Below are positions 24,158 through 31,181 of a stretch of 34,584 nt of DNA, one piece after another (the stretch's first letter is position 1; the number at the start of each line of letters is the position of its first letter). Both the position numbers and the translations under genes were made by a program. The notes beneath the pieces were generated by a model, which was given only the letters and a program-made list of their open reading frames with translations, was not told the origin of the DNA and did no database searches. The DNA is from Cupriavidus sp. BIS7 (lineage in GTDB: Bacteria > Pseudomonadota > Gammaproteobacteria > Burkholderiales > Burkholderiaceae), in assembly GCF_000292345.1 (NCBI RefSeq), contig NZ_ALOU01000026.1:1-34584 (forward strand), in the 5' to 3' direction.

Positions 24158-25783
24158 TCAGTCGGCGGCCGATGACGTTTCCGGGAAGCGGAACGTCGCC
24201 AGTTCCTGCGCATCGAGCTGTGCGATGAGCCCGGTTTCCCAGGCCAGGTACTGGCGCGCCGCGGCCTTGTTGCCGTCATGGCGGTCGTGCACGAAGAACA
24301 GAAAGTCGATGCAGCGTGCGTCGGGCAGCGTCTCGTCGCCCTTGGCAACGGGCAGGCCGGCATCACGCCAGGCGGAAAAGCCACCGGCCAGGCGCCGCAC
24401 GTCGCGGTAGCCGAGCGCATGCAGATCGCCGATGGCCAGTGCCGCCGAATCGTTGCCGTCGGCATCGCCGACCAGCACGAGCGCGGTGTCATGCGGCACG
24501 CCATGCAGGTCCTGCGTCAGGTGCGGACGAATCGACCAGCGGCTGCCGGCGATATGTCCGGCGCGATAGGCCATGCTGCCGCGCAGGTCGAGTGCGAGCA
24601 TCGACTTGTCCTGCAGGCCAGCCGCCAGTTGCGATGCTTCGACCGTCCTCGAGGCCGTGACTTCGGCAACGGGCCCGTGGGATGCGGTAACGCCAGCCGC
24701 CAGCCCGGCTTGCAGGCCGCCGTCCAGCACCACGGCGTCGTGGCCCATCTGGCGCAGCCAGCTTGCAACCACCGTGGCACGCACGCCTTCGGCATCGAAC
24801 AACACCAGTCGTGCACGGCGCACGCCGACGTACTGGTCGGTGGCTTGCATCAACTGGCCGCCCGGTGTGTGCTGGGCGCGCGGCAGCGTTTGCGCGGCGT
24901 ATTCCTCGGCCGTGCGCACATCGCACAGGAACGTGGTGCGTGTGCGGTCCTGCAGCCATTCATTGGCCTGCGATGGCGCGATGTGCGGGACGTCGAACCG
25001 TGTAGTCAGCGCCTGCGCGGCACTGCGCGCAGCATCGAGATCGCGTGGCGACCCGGTGTCCGGATAGCGCGCGGTGCCGCCGTGTTCGAGCGTGAAGTCG
25101 TTCAGGTACCAGCCCTGCGTGCCGTTTTCCAGCGCATACACCGGGTTGCTGACGCCGAAATTGATCAGCGACTGCGCGCCGATGATGCTGCGCGTGCGGC
25201 CCGCGCAGTTGATCACGATCGGCGTGTCGGTGTCGGGCACCAGATCGCGCAGACGGTAGGCCAGTTCGCCGTTCGGGCAGCAGATTGCGCCCGGGATGTT
25301 CATCTTGCGAAATTCGCTGACAGGGCGCCCGTCCAGCACCACCGGCGCGCGCGGGCCGGCTTGCATGGCCGCCAGTTCGGCAGCCGAAATGCGCGGGGTG
25401 TTGTAGTGGTGCTCGGCCAGCTCGCCGAATGTTTTCGAGGGCAGATTGACGCCGGCGAACAGCGTGTAGCCCGCGGCCTGCCACGCCGGCATGCCGCCAG
25501 CCAGGACGAACACCTGCGTATAGCCAAGTCGGGCCAGCACGCCGGCGGCCGACTGCGACACGCCGTCGCCGTCGTCGGCCAGCACGATGCGGGCGTCGGT
25601 ACGCGGTGCCAGGCGGCCCACGTCAAGCTCCAGGCGGCTGAACGGCAGCGGGACCGCATAGAACGGATGCCCTTCGCCGTACTGGCCGTGCTCGCGGACA
25701 TCGAACAGCGCAATCTCGTCGGCATCGTGCAGCCATCCCTTGAGGGTGACGGCATCGACAGCGGTGTAGGAAGGGTTCGTCAT
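24158..25783 (-). CDS. Four-domain rhodanese-related sulfurtransferase
   Basis: A 541-residue protein of four tandem rhodanese domains (about 8-107, 130-232, 266-365 and 380-478) and a conserved C-terminal tail (487-530). Only the second domain has an active-site cysteine, C193 in the loop CAGRTRS. The equivalent loops read DDGDGVS in domain 1, DAEGVRA in domain 3 and GDADGND in domain 4, all without cysteine. It should carry a persulfide on C193 and transfer sulfane sulfur to an acceptor. ATG 25783 lacks a Shine-Dalgarno; the leader is A-rich (CAAAAATTC). A strong hairpin lies in the 110-base gap after the dioxygenase gene. The context supports a role in handling sulfur released from an organic thiol. 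Confidence 0.92.
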   Translation of the reverse strand: MTNPSYTAVDAVTLKGWLHDADEIALFDVREHGQYGEGHPFYAVPLPFSRLELDVGRLAPRTDARIVLADDGDGVSQSAAGVLARLGYTQVFVLAGGMPAWQAAGYTLFAGVNLPSKTFGELAEHHYNTPRISAAELAAMQAGPRAPVVLDGRPVSEFRKMNIPGAICCPNGELAYRLRDLVPDTDTPIVINCAGRTRSIIGAQSLINFGVSNPVYALENGTQGWYLNDFTLEHGGTARYPDTGSPRDLDAARSAAQALTTRFDVPHIAPSQANEWLQDRTRTTFLCDVRTAEEYAAQTLPRAQHTPGGQLMQATDQYVGVRRARLVLFDAEGVRATVVASWLRQMGHDAVVLDGGLQAGLAAGVTASHGPVAEVTASRTVEASQLAAGLQDKSMLALDLRGSMAYRAGHIAGSRWSIRPHLTQDLHGVPHDTALVLVGDADGNDSAALAIGDLHALGYRDVRRLAGGFSAWRDAGLPVAKGDETLPDARCIDFLFFVHDRHDGNKAAARQYLAWETGLIAQLDAQELATFRFPETSSAAD

Positions 25784-25851
25784 GAATTTTTGGCAAAAAG
25801 GGAGCCGTCCTCTCGCGCGGAGAGGAAATTTCGGCGGATGTCTCAGAGGTT

Positions 25852-25880
25852 GGGGCGGCCGCGGCGACTGCGGCCGCCCC
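25852..25880 (-). repeat. Intercistronic GC hairpin between dioxygenase and rhodanese genes
   Basis: GGGGCGGCCGC (25852-25862) and GCGGCCGCCCC (25870-25880) form a perfect 11-bp stem with a 7-base loop, 13 bases after the dioxygenase stop. No T-tract follows on the minus strand. It is more likely an mRNA stabiliser or attenuator that raises dioxygenase over downstream expression than a full terminator. Confidence 0.6.
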
Positions 25881-25893
25881 GCTCACGTGCTGG

Positions 25894-26481
25894 TCAGCGG
25901 CGGGTCTGCACGCCCACGTTCATGATCTGGCAGCGGCCTGTTTCCAGGTCGAAGGACAGGCGCTCGGTCAGCGTCTCCAGCGCGCGGCCGTACATGTGGA
26001 GGTGGCGAATGACCTGGTCGCCGCGGATTTCCACGGAGTGGATGTCGTCGGGCAGCAGCGCGATGCCGTTGCGCGGACCCACTTCCACGGTGCGCGAATG
26101 CTCGAGCGTGCCTACGTCAGGGTTGCTGCCGTCGTCGGTCCGCACATAGACATCGTTGAACTCGGTGCCGCTGACGCCAGCCACGCAGGCCCAGGTGGTG
26201 TGGTTATGCGGTGGGATGCGCTTGCCGGGGCGCATGACGTTCAGGTACAGCGCGTAGGTCTTGTCGGGGTCTTCGGCAATCAGGTAGCGCGCCTGGCGTT
26301 CGCCGGGCTCCGGCGGTGGGTAGTCGGCTTCGCTCCACAGTTCGGTGTGTGCCGCCAGGTCTTCCACGCGGGTCAGGACATTGGCCAGGCTGGCGCGGGT
26401 CACGCCGTCCGTGCCTACAATGTTCCTAATGTATTCGATGGTGTCTCCGACGGCTGCCTGGCGCTGTTGTGCGATGGACAT
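25894..26481 (-). CDS. Cysteine dioxygenase-family thiol dioxygenase
   Basis: A 195-residue non-heme iron cupin that oxidises a thiol to a sulfinate with O2. The iron ligands are H92 and H94 in PPHNHTTW and H148 in DDIHSVE. By eye-alignment with mammalian cysteine dioxygenase, R65 (ARYLIAED) matches the carboxylate-binding Arg60, C99 matches Cys93, and Y164 (HLHMY) matches Tyr157, the residues of the Cys-Tyr cross-link. The Arg suggests a cysteine-type rather than 3-mercaptopropionate-type enzyme, but a thiol made by the neighbouring C-S lyase is also possible. ATG 26481 is preferred, with AAGGA 11 bases upstream; GTG 26553 is in frame but lies inside the shared promoter region. It is the first gene of the cluster, divergent from a LysR gene. 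Confidence 0.9.
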   Translation of the reverse strand: MSIAQQRQAAVGDTIEYIRNIVGTDGVTRASLANVLTRVEDLAAHTELWSEADYPPPEPGERQARYLIAEDPDKTYALYLNVMRPGKRIPPHNHTTWACVAGVSGTEFNDVYVRTDDGSNPDVGTLEHSRTVEVGPRNGIALLPDDIHSVEIRGDQVIRHLHMYGRALETLTERLSFDLETGRCQIMNVGVQTRR

Positions 26482-26495
26482 AATGCGATCGATCC

Positions 26496-26524
26496 TTGCA
26501 ATCTCTGTTTTTGAGGGGTAGAAC
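26496..26524 (+). promoter_or_regulatory. Possible sigma70 promoter of the divergent LysR gene
   Basis: TTGCAA (26496-26501) and TAGAAC (26519-26524) are separated by 17 bases; each matches consensus at 4 of 6 positions. The start would be near 26531, leaving about 75 bases of leader that carry both palindromes. Confidence 0.35.
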
Positions 26525-26532
26525 GGTGCTTC

Positions 26533-26605
26533 GTGTTTCACTGTAATGAACACCTGCCCTGAAGACTACTTAATGCGTGACGAAAAACCATTAGCAGGTC
26601 TAATG
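26533..26605. promoter_or_regulatory. Candidate LysR operators in the divergent promoter
   Basis: Two inverted repeats lie between the dioxygenase and LysR genes. One, at 26533-26553, has GTGTT and AACAC as outer 5-bp arms, with inner bases matching apart from a one-base bulge. The other, CATTAGCAGGTCTAATG at 26589-26605, has perfect 6-bp arms and contains the T-N11-A form typical of LysR sites; it ends one base before the LysR ATG. Both are well placed for LysR control in each direction. Confidence 0.6.
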
Positions 26606-26606
26606 A

Positions 26607-27473
26607 ATGCGTAACCTCGATCTGGACCTGCTCCGTACGCTTGTGGCCATCGCAGACCACGACACGTTTGGCGCCGCCGCCGAGACCGTGCAGCGCACGC
26701 AGTCGGCCGTAACCCAGCAGATGCAGCGGCTGGAAGAGCAGCTTGGCCTGACGCTGTTCGAGCGCCACGGGCGCGGCAAGCAACTGACGCGTCACGGCAA
26801 GAAGCTGGTGGAATACGCGCGCCAGATGCTGGCGATCAACGACGAGGCGCTGCGCATGCTGCGCGATGGCGACCTGACGGGGTCTGTGCGGATTGGTGCG
26901 CCGCACGACGTGGCCGATACCATCCTGCCGGTGCTGCTGTCGCATATCGCGCGGACTTCCCCGGCGCTGCGGCTTGAAATTCACGTGGGCAGAAGCCCGT
27001 TCCTGATGGAATCGCTGCGGCGCGGCGAAATCGACCTGACCGTTTCCACGCGCGAGGACAACACGCTCGAAGGCATTGTGCTGCGCACCACGCCGACGAT
27101 CTGGGTCTCTTCCGCCGATTTTGTCTATGAACGGGGCACGCCTGTACCGCTGATCCTGGCCGACGAGCCAAGCCTGTTCCGCAAGATTTCGCTGGAAGCG
27201 CTCACGCAGGCCGGGGTGCCGTGGCGAATTGCCTATCTCGCGCCAAGCCTGATCGGCATCAAGGCCGCCCTGCGTGGCGGGCTGGGGATCACGGCGCGCA
27301 GCATCGACCTGCTGGCCGCGGACATGCGCATCCTCGGCGAGAACGACGGCTTGCCGCGGCTGCCCGATGTCACGTACTACCTTTGGGCACGCCCCAATGC
27401 GGTCAATCCCGTTGCGCGTCATGTCTTCTCGATACTCAAAACTGCCCTGCAGCGCGGGCTGGTCAGCGCGTGA
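26607..27473 (+). CDS. LysR-family regulator of the organosulfur cluster
   Basis: A 288-residue LysR regulator with its helix-turn-helix in LLRTLVAIADHDTFGAAAETVQRTQSAVTQQMQRLEEQLG (about 8-47) and a periplasmic-binding-protein-like effector domain from about residue 92 (TGSVRIGAP). AGG lies 8 bases before ATG 26607. An overlapping upstream ATG at 26603 is out of frame. It is divergent from the dioxygenase gene, the usual layout for a LysR activator with its target operon, and palindromes sit between them. The inducer is unknown; a substrate or thiol intermediate of the cluster is the obvious guess. Confidence 0.9.
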   Translation: MRNLDLDLLRTLVAIADHDTFGAAAETVQRTQSAVTQQMQRLEEQLGLTLFERHGRGKQLTRHGKKLVEYARQMLAINDEALRMLRDGDLTGSVRIGAPHDVADTILPVLLSHIARTSPALRLEIHVGRSPFLMESLRRGEIDLTVSTREDNTLEGIVLRTTPTIWVSSADFVYERGTPVPLILADEPSLFRKISLEALTQAGVPWRIAYLAPSLIGIKAALRGGLGITARSIDLLAADMRILGENDGLPRLPDVTYYLWARPNAVNPVARHVFSILKTALQRGLVSA

Positions 27474-27602
27474 CCAGTGCCCGCCGACCATGCTTGTGTT
27501 GCATGTGGAAGGACATATCGTAGGGCGCTGCGCACCGGCTGAGAACTAAGAAGATCGCGTATCGATATGTGGCACCGACGTACCCGTACTGCCGCGATGG
27601 CG

Positions 27603-27619
27603 GGGCGGCCACGCCGCCC
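27603..27619 (+). terminator. Weak hairpin after the LysR gene
   Basis: GGGCGGC-CAC-GCCGCCC forms a 7-bp stem with a 3-base loop in the gap between the convergent LysR and small-protein genes. No T-tract follows. It is the only structure seen in the 155 bases there. Confidence 0.3.
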
Positions 27620-27628
27620 GGGCAAACG

Positions 27629-27913
27629 TCAGGGGTGTTGGGACTCTGAAGGCTTGGCAGCCGCGCCGGATGCCTTGCCAAAACGTGCGGCAATCTGGTC
27701 CTGGACCTTGGCCAGTGCTTCGGCCTGGTCCTTGGCGTCCTGGGCGTCCTTGGCCTTTTTCGCCTCGGCCGCCTGCTGCTGTTCAGGCGTCGGGGGCGGA
27801 AGCTTTGCGATGGCCGGGGCGGCCAGCAGGATGCCGAGCGCGAGCGCTACGCCGCCAGAAATGGCGCGCTGGCGCAGCTTGCGTGAAAAGCCGGAAACAG
27901 GTGCGTAGTTCAT
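27629..27913 (-). CDS. Small exported Ala/Lys-rich protein of unknown function
   Basis: A 94-residue protein. The first 36 residues form a signal peptide (basic RKLRQR, hydrophobic GGVALALGILLAAPAIA, cleavage after AIA). The remainder, PPPTPEQQQAAEAKKAKDAQDAKDQAEALAKVQDQIA, is a charged Ala/Lys/Asp/Gln helix likely to be a coiled coil. GAGG lies 8 bases before ATG 27913. Such short periplasmic proteins are common and poorly conserved in Burkholderiales; no function is assigned. It lies 72 bases downstream of the LigD stop and could share its transcript. Confidence 0.75.
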   Translation of the reverse strand: MNYAPVSGFSRKLRQRAISGGVALALGILLAAPAIAKLPPPTPEQQQAAEAKKAKDAQDAKDQAEALAKVQDQIAARFGKASGAAAKPSESQHP

Positions 27914-27985
27914 GAGTGTCGCCTCATCTTGAAAACGCCGGTCGGTGGATGCACTGCCGATGCTCTGCCGCAGGTCGGTAAATCG

Positions 27986-29920
27986 TCAGCCGCCGTCGAG
28001 CAGCCTGCGCGCACGCGTGAGCGTCTGGCGCACTGAATTGTAGCCGTCCCACGGATTGCGGCGGGTGATCTCGGCGAGCCGGGCGTTGGCGTTGGCAATG
28101 GTCCATTGCGCTGATGACGACAGTTCCGGCAGTTCATCCCAGGTGACAGGCATCGACACGCCAAGCCCCGGTCGCGCACGGACAGTGAAGGCAGCCGCCG
28201 TGGTGGCGCCGATGCCGTTGCGCAGGTAGTCGATAAAGATCTTGCCTACGCGGTTGCGCGGGCCGCTCTTGGCCACAAAGCGGTCGGGAATGGTTTTGGC
28301 CGCGTGAACCACCACGTCCCGCGCAAAGTCGCGCGCTTCATCCCATCCCGCGCGTGCCGCCAGCGGGACCACCACGTGAAGCCCCTTGCCGCCGCTGGTC
28401 TTCAGGAAGCTCTTGAGCTCCAGCGCGTCCAGCAGCGCTTTTATCAGGCTGGCGGCCTCCTGGATTCTCGGCCACTCGACGCCTTCGCCGGGGTCGATAT
28501 CGAAGATGAGCCGATTTGGCTTGCTAAAGTTGCGCGCGTACGCGTTCCATGTGTGAAATTCGACGACGTTGAGTTGCGCCGCGGCGACGATGCCTGCTTC
28601 CGTCGTGATTTCTATCAGCGACGGATGGCCGGGCCAGAGTCCGGCATCGAGCGCCTTTACCCCTTTGAAGGAAAGTGTCTCCGCGTGGCGCTGGAAGAAC
28701 TGTTCGCCGTCGATGCCTGACGGCGCGCGCAACAGCGCGACCGGGCGGCCTTGCAGATGGGGGAGCATCAGTCCCGCCGCGCTCGCGTAGTAGTTGGCCA
28801 GATCGCCCTTGGTGAGGCCGGTGGACTTGTCGATCACGCGTGCGGCATGGCTGACAGCGATGGAGGACGTGGAGGCGCGCCTCGGTGCGGGGTCGCTTGC
28901 AGGGCCATTTGGTGCAGGGGCCTCCATGGTGACGGCCCTCGCATCCTTGTCGTCCCGCAACGCATGGAACACGGCGTGCCGCACGCGGCCTTCCCGGGTC
29001 CATTCTGCGAATGACACCTCGGCCACCAGCTTCGGCCGGACCCAGTGCCCCCGGATGTCACGCGGCAGATCGTCGAACGGCGCCTTGGCGGCGCGCAGCG
29101 GGTCCAGCCGCTGACGCAGGCGATCGAGCATGGCCGTGTCGAAGCCGGTGCCGACATTGCCCGCGTAATGCAGCTTGCCCTGCGCGTCGTGCACGCCAAG
29201 CAGCAATGCGCCAAGCCCGCTGCGGCTGCCTTTCGGGTCGGTGAATCCGCCAATCACGAACTCCTGGCGCTTCCTGCATTTGAGCTTGATCCACGTCCTT
29301 GCCCGCGCGCTGACGTACGGCGCGTCGATTCGCTTGCCGATCAGGCCCTCAAGCTTCATGCGACAGATCGCAGCCAGCAATTCGTCGGGGCTGGCGTCAA
29401 AGCTGTCGCTGAAGTGCAGGCGTGGCGAACGGGGATTCGCCAACAGTTGCCGCAGCAGTGCGCGCCGGTCGGCCAGTGGCACCTTGCGCAGGTCGTGCCC
29501 CGCGTAAAAAGGCAGGTCGAATGCGTAGAACTGGATGGCGTCCACGCGCGACGTCTCGAATGCATTCTGCAGCGCCTGGAAATCGGTGGCGCCGTGCCTG
29601 TCGATCACCACAATCTCGCCGTCGATCCAGCCATCGCGGATGCCCAGTGCCCGGATCTCGTCGGCCAGGCTGCGCAGCCTGTCGGTCCAGTCGTTGCCCT
29701 GGCGCGTGAACAGCCTGACATCGCTGCCATCCACGCGCGCCAGCAGCCGGTAGCCGTCGAACTTGACCTCGTACTGCCAGTTCGCGTCGTCGGCCGGCGC
29801 TTTCTCGACGAGCGTCGCCAGTTGAGGCGCCAACGCCGCCGGCAGCGGAGCCCTTCTTGCGCCTTCCGGCAGGGCTGCATCCGCTGCATCGGCGCGGCGT
29901 GGTTTTCGGGAAGCTTTCAT
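27986..29920 (-). CDS. ligD: ATP-dependent DNA ligase D (ligase + polymerase domains)
   Basis: A 644-residue NHEJ ligase. The ligase domain is first: catalytic lysine K53 in EVKFDGYRLL, followed by DGEIVV and LKCRKRQEFVIGGF, then an OB fold. The polymerase/primase domain (about 365-630) has the metal site FDIDPGEG (D474, D476), SGGKGLHV and KIFIDYLRNG (D564). The N-terminal 3'-phosphoesterase domain found in Pseudomonas LigD is absent, and no remnant is seen upstream. No ku gene is in the window. ATG 29920 is chosen because homology starts there; the best GGAG is about 20 bases upstream, so the start is only fairly secure. Role inferred: repair of double-strand breaks, often in stationary or stressed cells. 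Confidence 0.93.
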   Translation of the reverse strand: MKASRKPRRADAADAALPEGARRAPLPAALAPQLATLVEKAPADDANWQYEVKFDGYRLLARVDGSDVRLFTRQGNDWTDRLRSLADEIRALGIRDGWIDGEIVVIDRHGATDFQALQNAFETSRVDAIQFYAFDLPFYAGHDLRKVPLADRRALLRQLLANPRSPRLHFSDSFDASPDELLAAICRMKLEGLIGKRIDAPYVSARARTWIKLKCRKRQEFVIGGFTDPKGSRSGLGALLLGVHDAQGKLHYAGNVGTGFDTAMLDRLRQRLDPLRAAKAPFDDLPRDIRGHWVRPKLVAEVSFAEWTREGRVRHAVFHALRDDKDARAVTMEAPAPNGPASDPAPRRASTSSIAVSHAARVIDKSTGLTKGDLANYYASAAGLMLPHLQGRPVALLRAPSGIDGEQFFQRHAETLSFKGVKALDAGLWPGHPSLIEITTEAGIVAAAQLNVVEFHTWNAYARNFSKPNRLIFDIDPGEGVEWPRIQEAASLIKALLDALELKSFLKTSGGKGLHVVVPLAARAGWDEARDFARDVVVHAAKTIPDRFVAKSGPRNRVGKIFIDYLRNGIGATTAAAFTVRARPGLGVSMPVTWDELPELSSSAQWTIANANARLAEITRRNPWDGYNSVRQTLTRARRLLDGG

Positions 29921-30015
29921 GAAACATGCTGCGGGATTGTCTCCGGGCGGCCATGCTGTCTGGTAGAGATCACGATAGACGTGTTCACGGCGCGCCACCA
30001 AGGCTCCGCGCGCCG

Positions 30016-30040
30016 AATCCACGCCTAATCCACGCCCAAT
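30016..30040. repeat. 11-bp phased direct repeats
   Basis: AATCCACGCC occurs at 30016-30025 and again at 30027-30036, followed by a partial third unit AAT at 30038. The 11-base period is one helical turn, so a protein could bind successive units on one face. Confidence 0.55.
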
Positions 30041-30071
30041 CTTGGCCGTTTGGCCAAGCCCATCCCTCGCG

Positions 30072-30089
30072 TTCATGTGGCAACATGAA
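30072..30089. promoter_or_regulatory. Palindrome in the ligD/PRC intergenic region
   Basis: TTCATGT-GGCA-ACATGAA has perfect 7-bp arms around 4 bases. It lies about midway between the two divergent starts and is a candidate operator. Confidence 0.45.
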
Positions 30090-30123
30090 GTTGTCCGCCG
30101 CCTTGGTACGGCTTCCCACGATT

Positions 30124-30155
30124 GCGCTGCAGCATGACTTGCGCGGCGCTGCAGC
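30124..30155. repeat. Direct repeats 22 bp apart upstream of the PRC-barrel gene
   Basis: GCGCTGCAGC occurs at 30124-30133 and 30146-30155; each includes the palindrome GCTGCAGC. The 22-base spacing is about two helical turns. They lie 109-140 bases before the PRC start, where an activator would bind. Confidence 0.45.
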
Positions 30156-30263
30156 GTGGCTACGATCAAGTCTGGAAGGTCAGGCGGGCAGGCGGGCGCA
30201 TCTTCCCGCGGCACCGCCGATTCATCCCGCTCGTCAGTGCAACCTTTCGAGGAGGCGTTCCCA

Positions 30264-30728
30264 ATGAGCCCCATGGACCCGCAGACACCACCCGCAGGCG
30301 CCCCGGCGCGCCGGCCAGCCATCATTGGTGACGTCAACCCGAAGCCTCGTGGGTGCGGCCCGTACGTCATGGCCGCGGACACGCTGGAAGGTAACAAGGT
30401 CATCGATCCGTCCGGCGACGAGATCGGCACGATCGACCACATCATGCTGGACCTCGTTGGCGGACGGATTGCCTACGCGGTACTGGCCATGGGGGGCTTT
30501 CTCGGCATTGGGGAAAAGCTTCACGCGCTGCCGTGGTCGGCGCTGACGCTCGATACGCGCCGCAAATGCTTCGTGCTGGGTATCGAGAAAGAGCGCATCA
30601 AGGCCTCGCCGGGGTTTGACAAGGACCACTGGCCCACCATGGCCAACTCCGAGTGGGCCACGAGCATTCACGAGTACTACGGCATATCGCCTTACTGGGA
30701 GAAGGATCGTTACGATCCCTGGGGCTGA
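30264..30728 (+). CDS. PRC-barrel domain protein
   Basis: A 154-residue soluble protein. The PRC-barrel fold occupies about residues 36-115, with MAADTLEGNKVIDPSGDEIG (36-55) and IAYAVLAMGGFLGIGEKLHALPW (69-91), both typical of the family. The C-terminal tail (STWATSI-like segment, EYYGISPYW) is conserved among Burkholderiales versions. The N-terminus is Pro-rich and there is no signal peptide. GAGGAGG lies 8 bases before ATG 30264, a very strong ribosome binding site that fixes the start. Family members serve as assembly or stress proteins; no precise role is known. It is divergent from ligD and its 3' end overlaps the BON gene by 19 bases. Confidence 0.9.
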   Translation: MSPMDPQTPPAGAPARRPAIIGDVNPKPRGCGPYVMAADTLEGNKVIDPSGDEIGTIDHIMLDLVGGRIAYAVLAMGGFLGIGEKLHALPWSALTLDTRRKCFVLGIEKERIKASPGFDKDHWPTMANSEWATSIHEYYGISPYWEKDRYDPWG

Positions 30729-30994
30729 GGCGGGGGTACCCGTGTTTCGAGCAGGTTGGTCACGCCGAGGATTCCGGGTGGCGTGCCTGCCGCTTCCACG
30801 ATGCGGCGTGCAATATCGACATCTTCCACGCGGCCGGTGATGGTCACCTGTCGGTCCACCACATGTACGGCGACACCGTCCGGCATGTCGCCGCCGCACA
30901 CTTCGGCAATGCACGTGCCGATCCGTTCGCGCAACAGTTCATCTTCCTCGTCGGGGCTGGCCCAGGCGGATGCCTGGTCTTCGGTCTGCATCAT
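30710..30994 (-). CDS. BON-domain protein
   Basis: A 94-residue protein consisting of one BON domain (about 20-80): LLRERIGTCIAEVCGGD, then VAVHVVDRQVTITGRVEDVDIARRIVEAA and GVTNLLETR. BON domains bind phospholipid or other ligands in envelope and stress proteins. No signal peptide is present, so it appears cytoplasmic. ATG 30994 has AAGGA 6 bases upstream; a second ATG follows directly. Its last 19 bases overlap the end of the convergent PRC-barrel gene, so both messages are complementary at their 3' ends. Confidence 0.87.
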   Translation of the reverse strand: MMQTEDQASAWASPDEEDELLRERIGTCIAEVCGGDMPDGVAVHVVDRQVTITGRVEDVDIARRIVEAAGTPPGILGVTNLLETRVPPPQPQGS

Positions 30995-31181
30995 GGCAGT
31001 TCCTTGTAGGGTGGTGAGCAACGCGGCAGCATGCCGCGCCCGGAGTGCCGGTGAGGTGCCACAAGCACAGCCCGCCGGACGCCCGCATTCCCGGATCGTT
31101 GCTTGTAAAAACGACTCTGCACTGTGCCGCCTGGCATCCTTGTAGGACATCGGCGGCGGATACGGCTTTCAGGGCGCTCTC

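Larger units (their letters stand above)
29921..30263. other. Intergenic region between divergent ligD and PRC-barrel genes
   Basis: About 340 bases without a gene but dense in repeats. There are phased direct repeats AATCCACGCC at 30016-30025 and 30027-30036, an inverted repeat CTTGGCC/GGCCAAG at 30041-30058, a palindrome TTCATGT/ACATGAA at 30072-30089, and direct repeats GCGCTGCAGC at 30124-30133 and 30146-30155. No strong -35/-10 pair was found, which may indicate an alternative sigma factor. Confidence 0.6.

Noticed and set aside
24278..26149. A 623-codon plus-strand open frame opposite the rhodanese and dioxygenase genes
   Set aside because: It is Arg/His/Ala-rich with no recognisable domain and mirrors two well-supported genes. 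Long antisense frames are expected in high-GC DNA.
30016..30155. Direct repeats as a CRISPR array
   Set aside because: Units are only 10 bases, spacers are 1 or 12 bases, and there are no cas genes.
29921..30445. N-terminal extension of LigD that might supply a phosphoesterase domain
   Set aside because: The extra 175 codons show no His/Asp phosphoesterase motifs and overlap the PRC-barrel gene and its promoter region.
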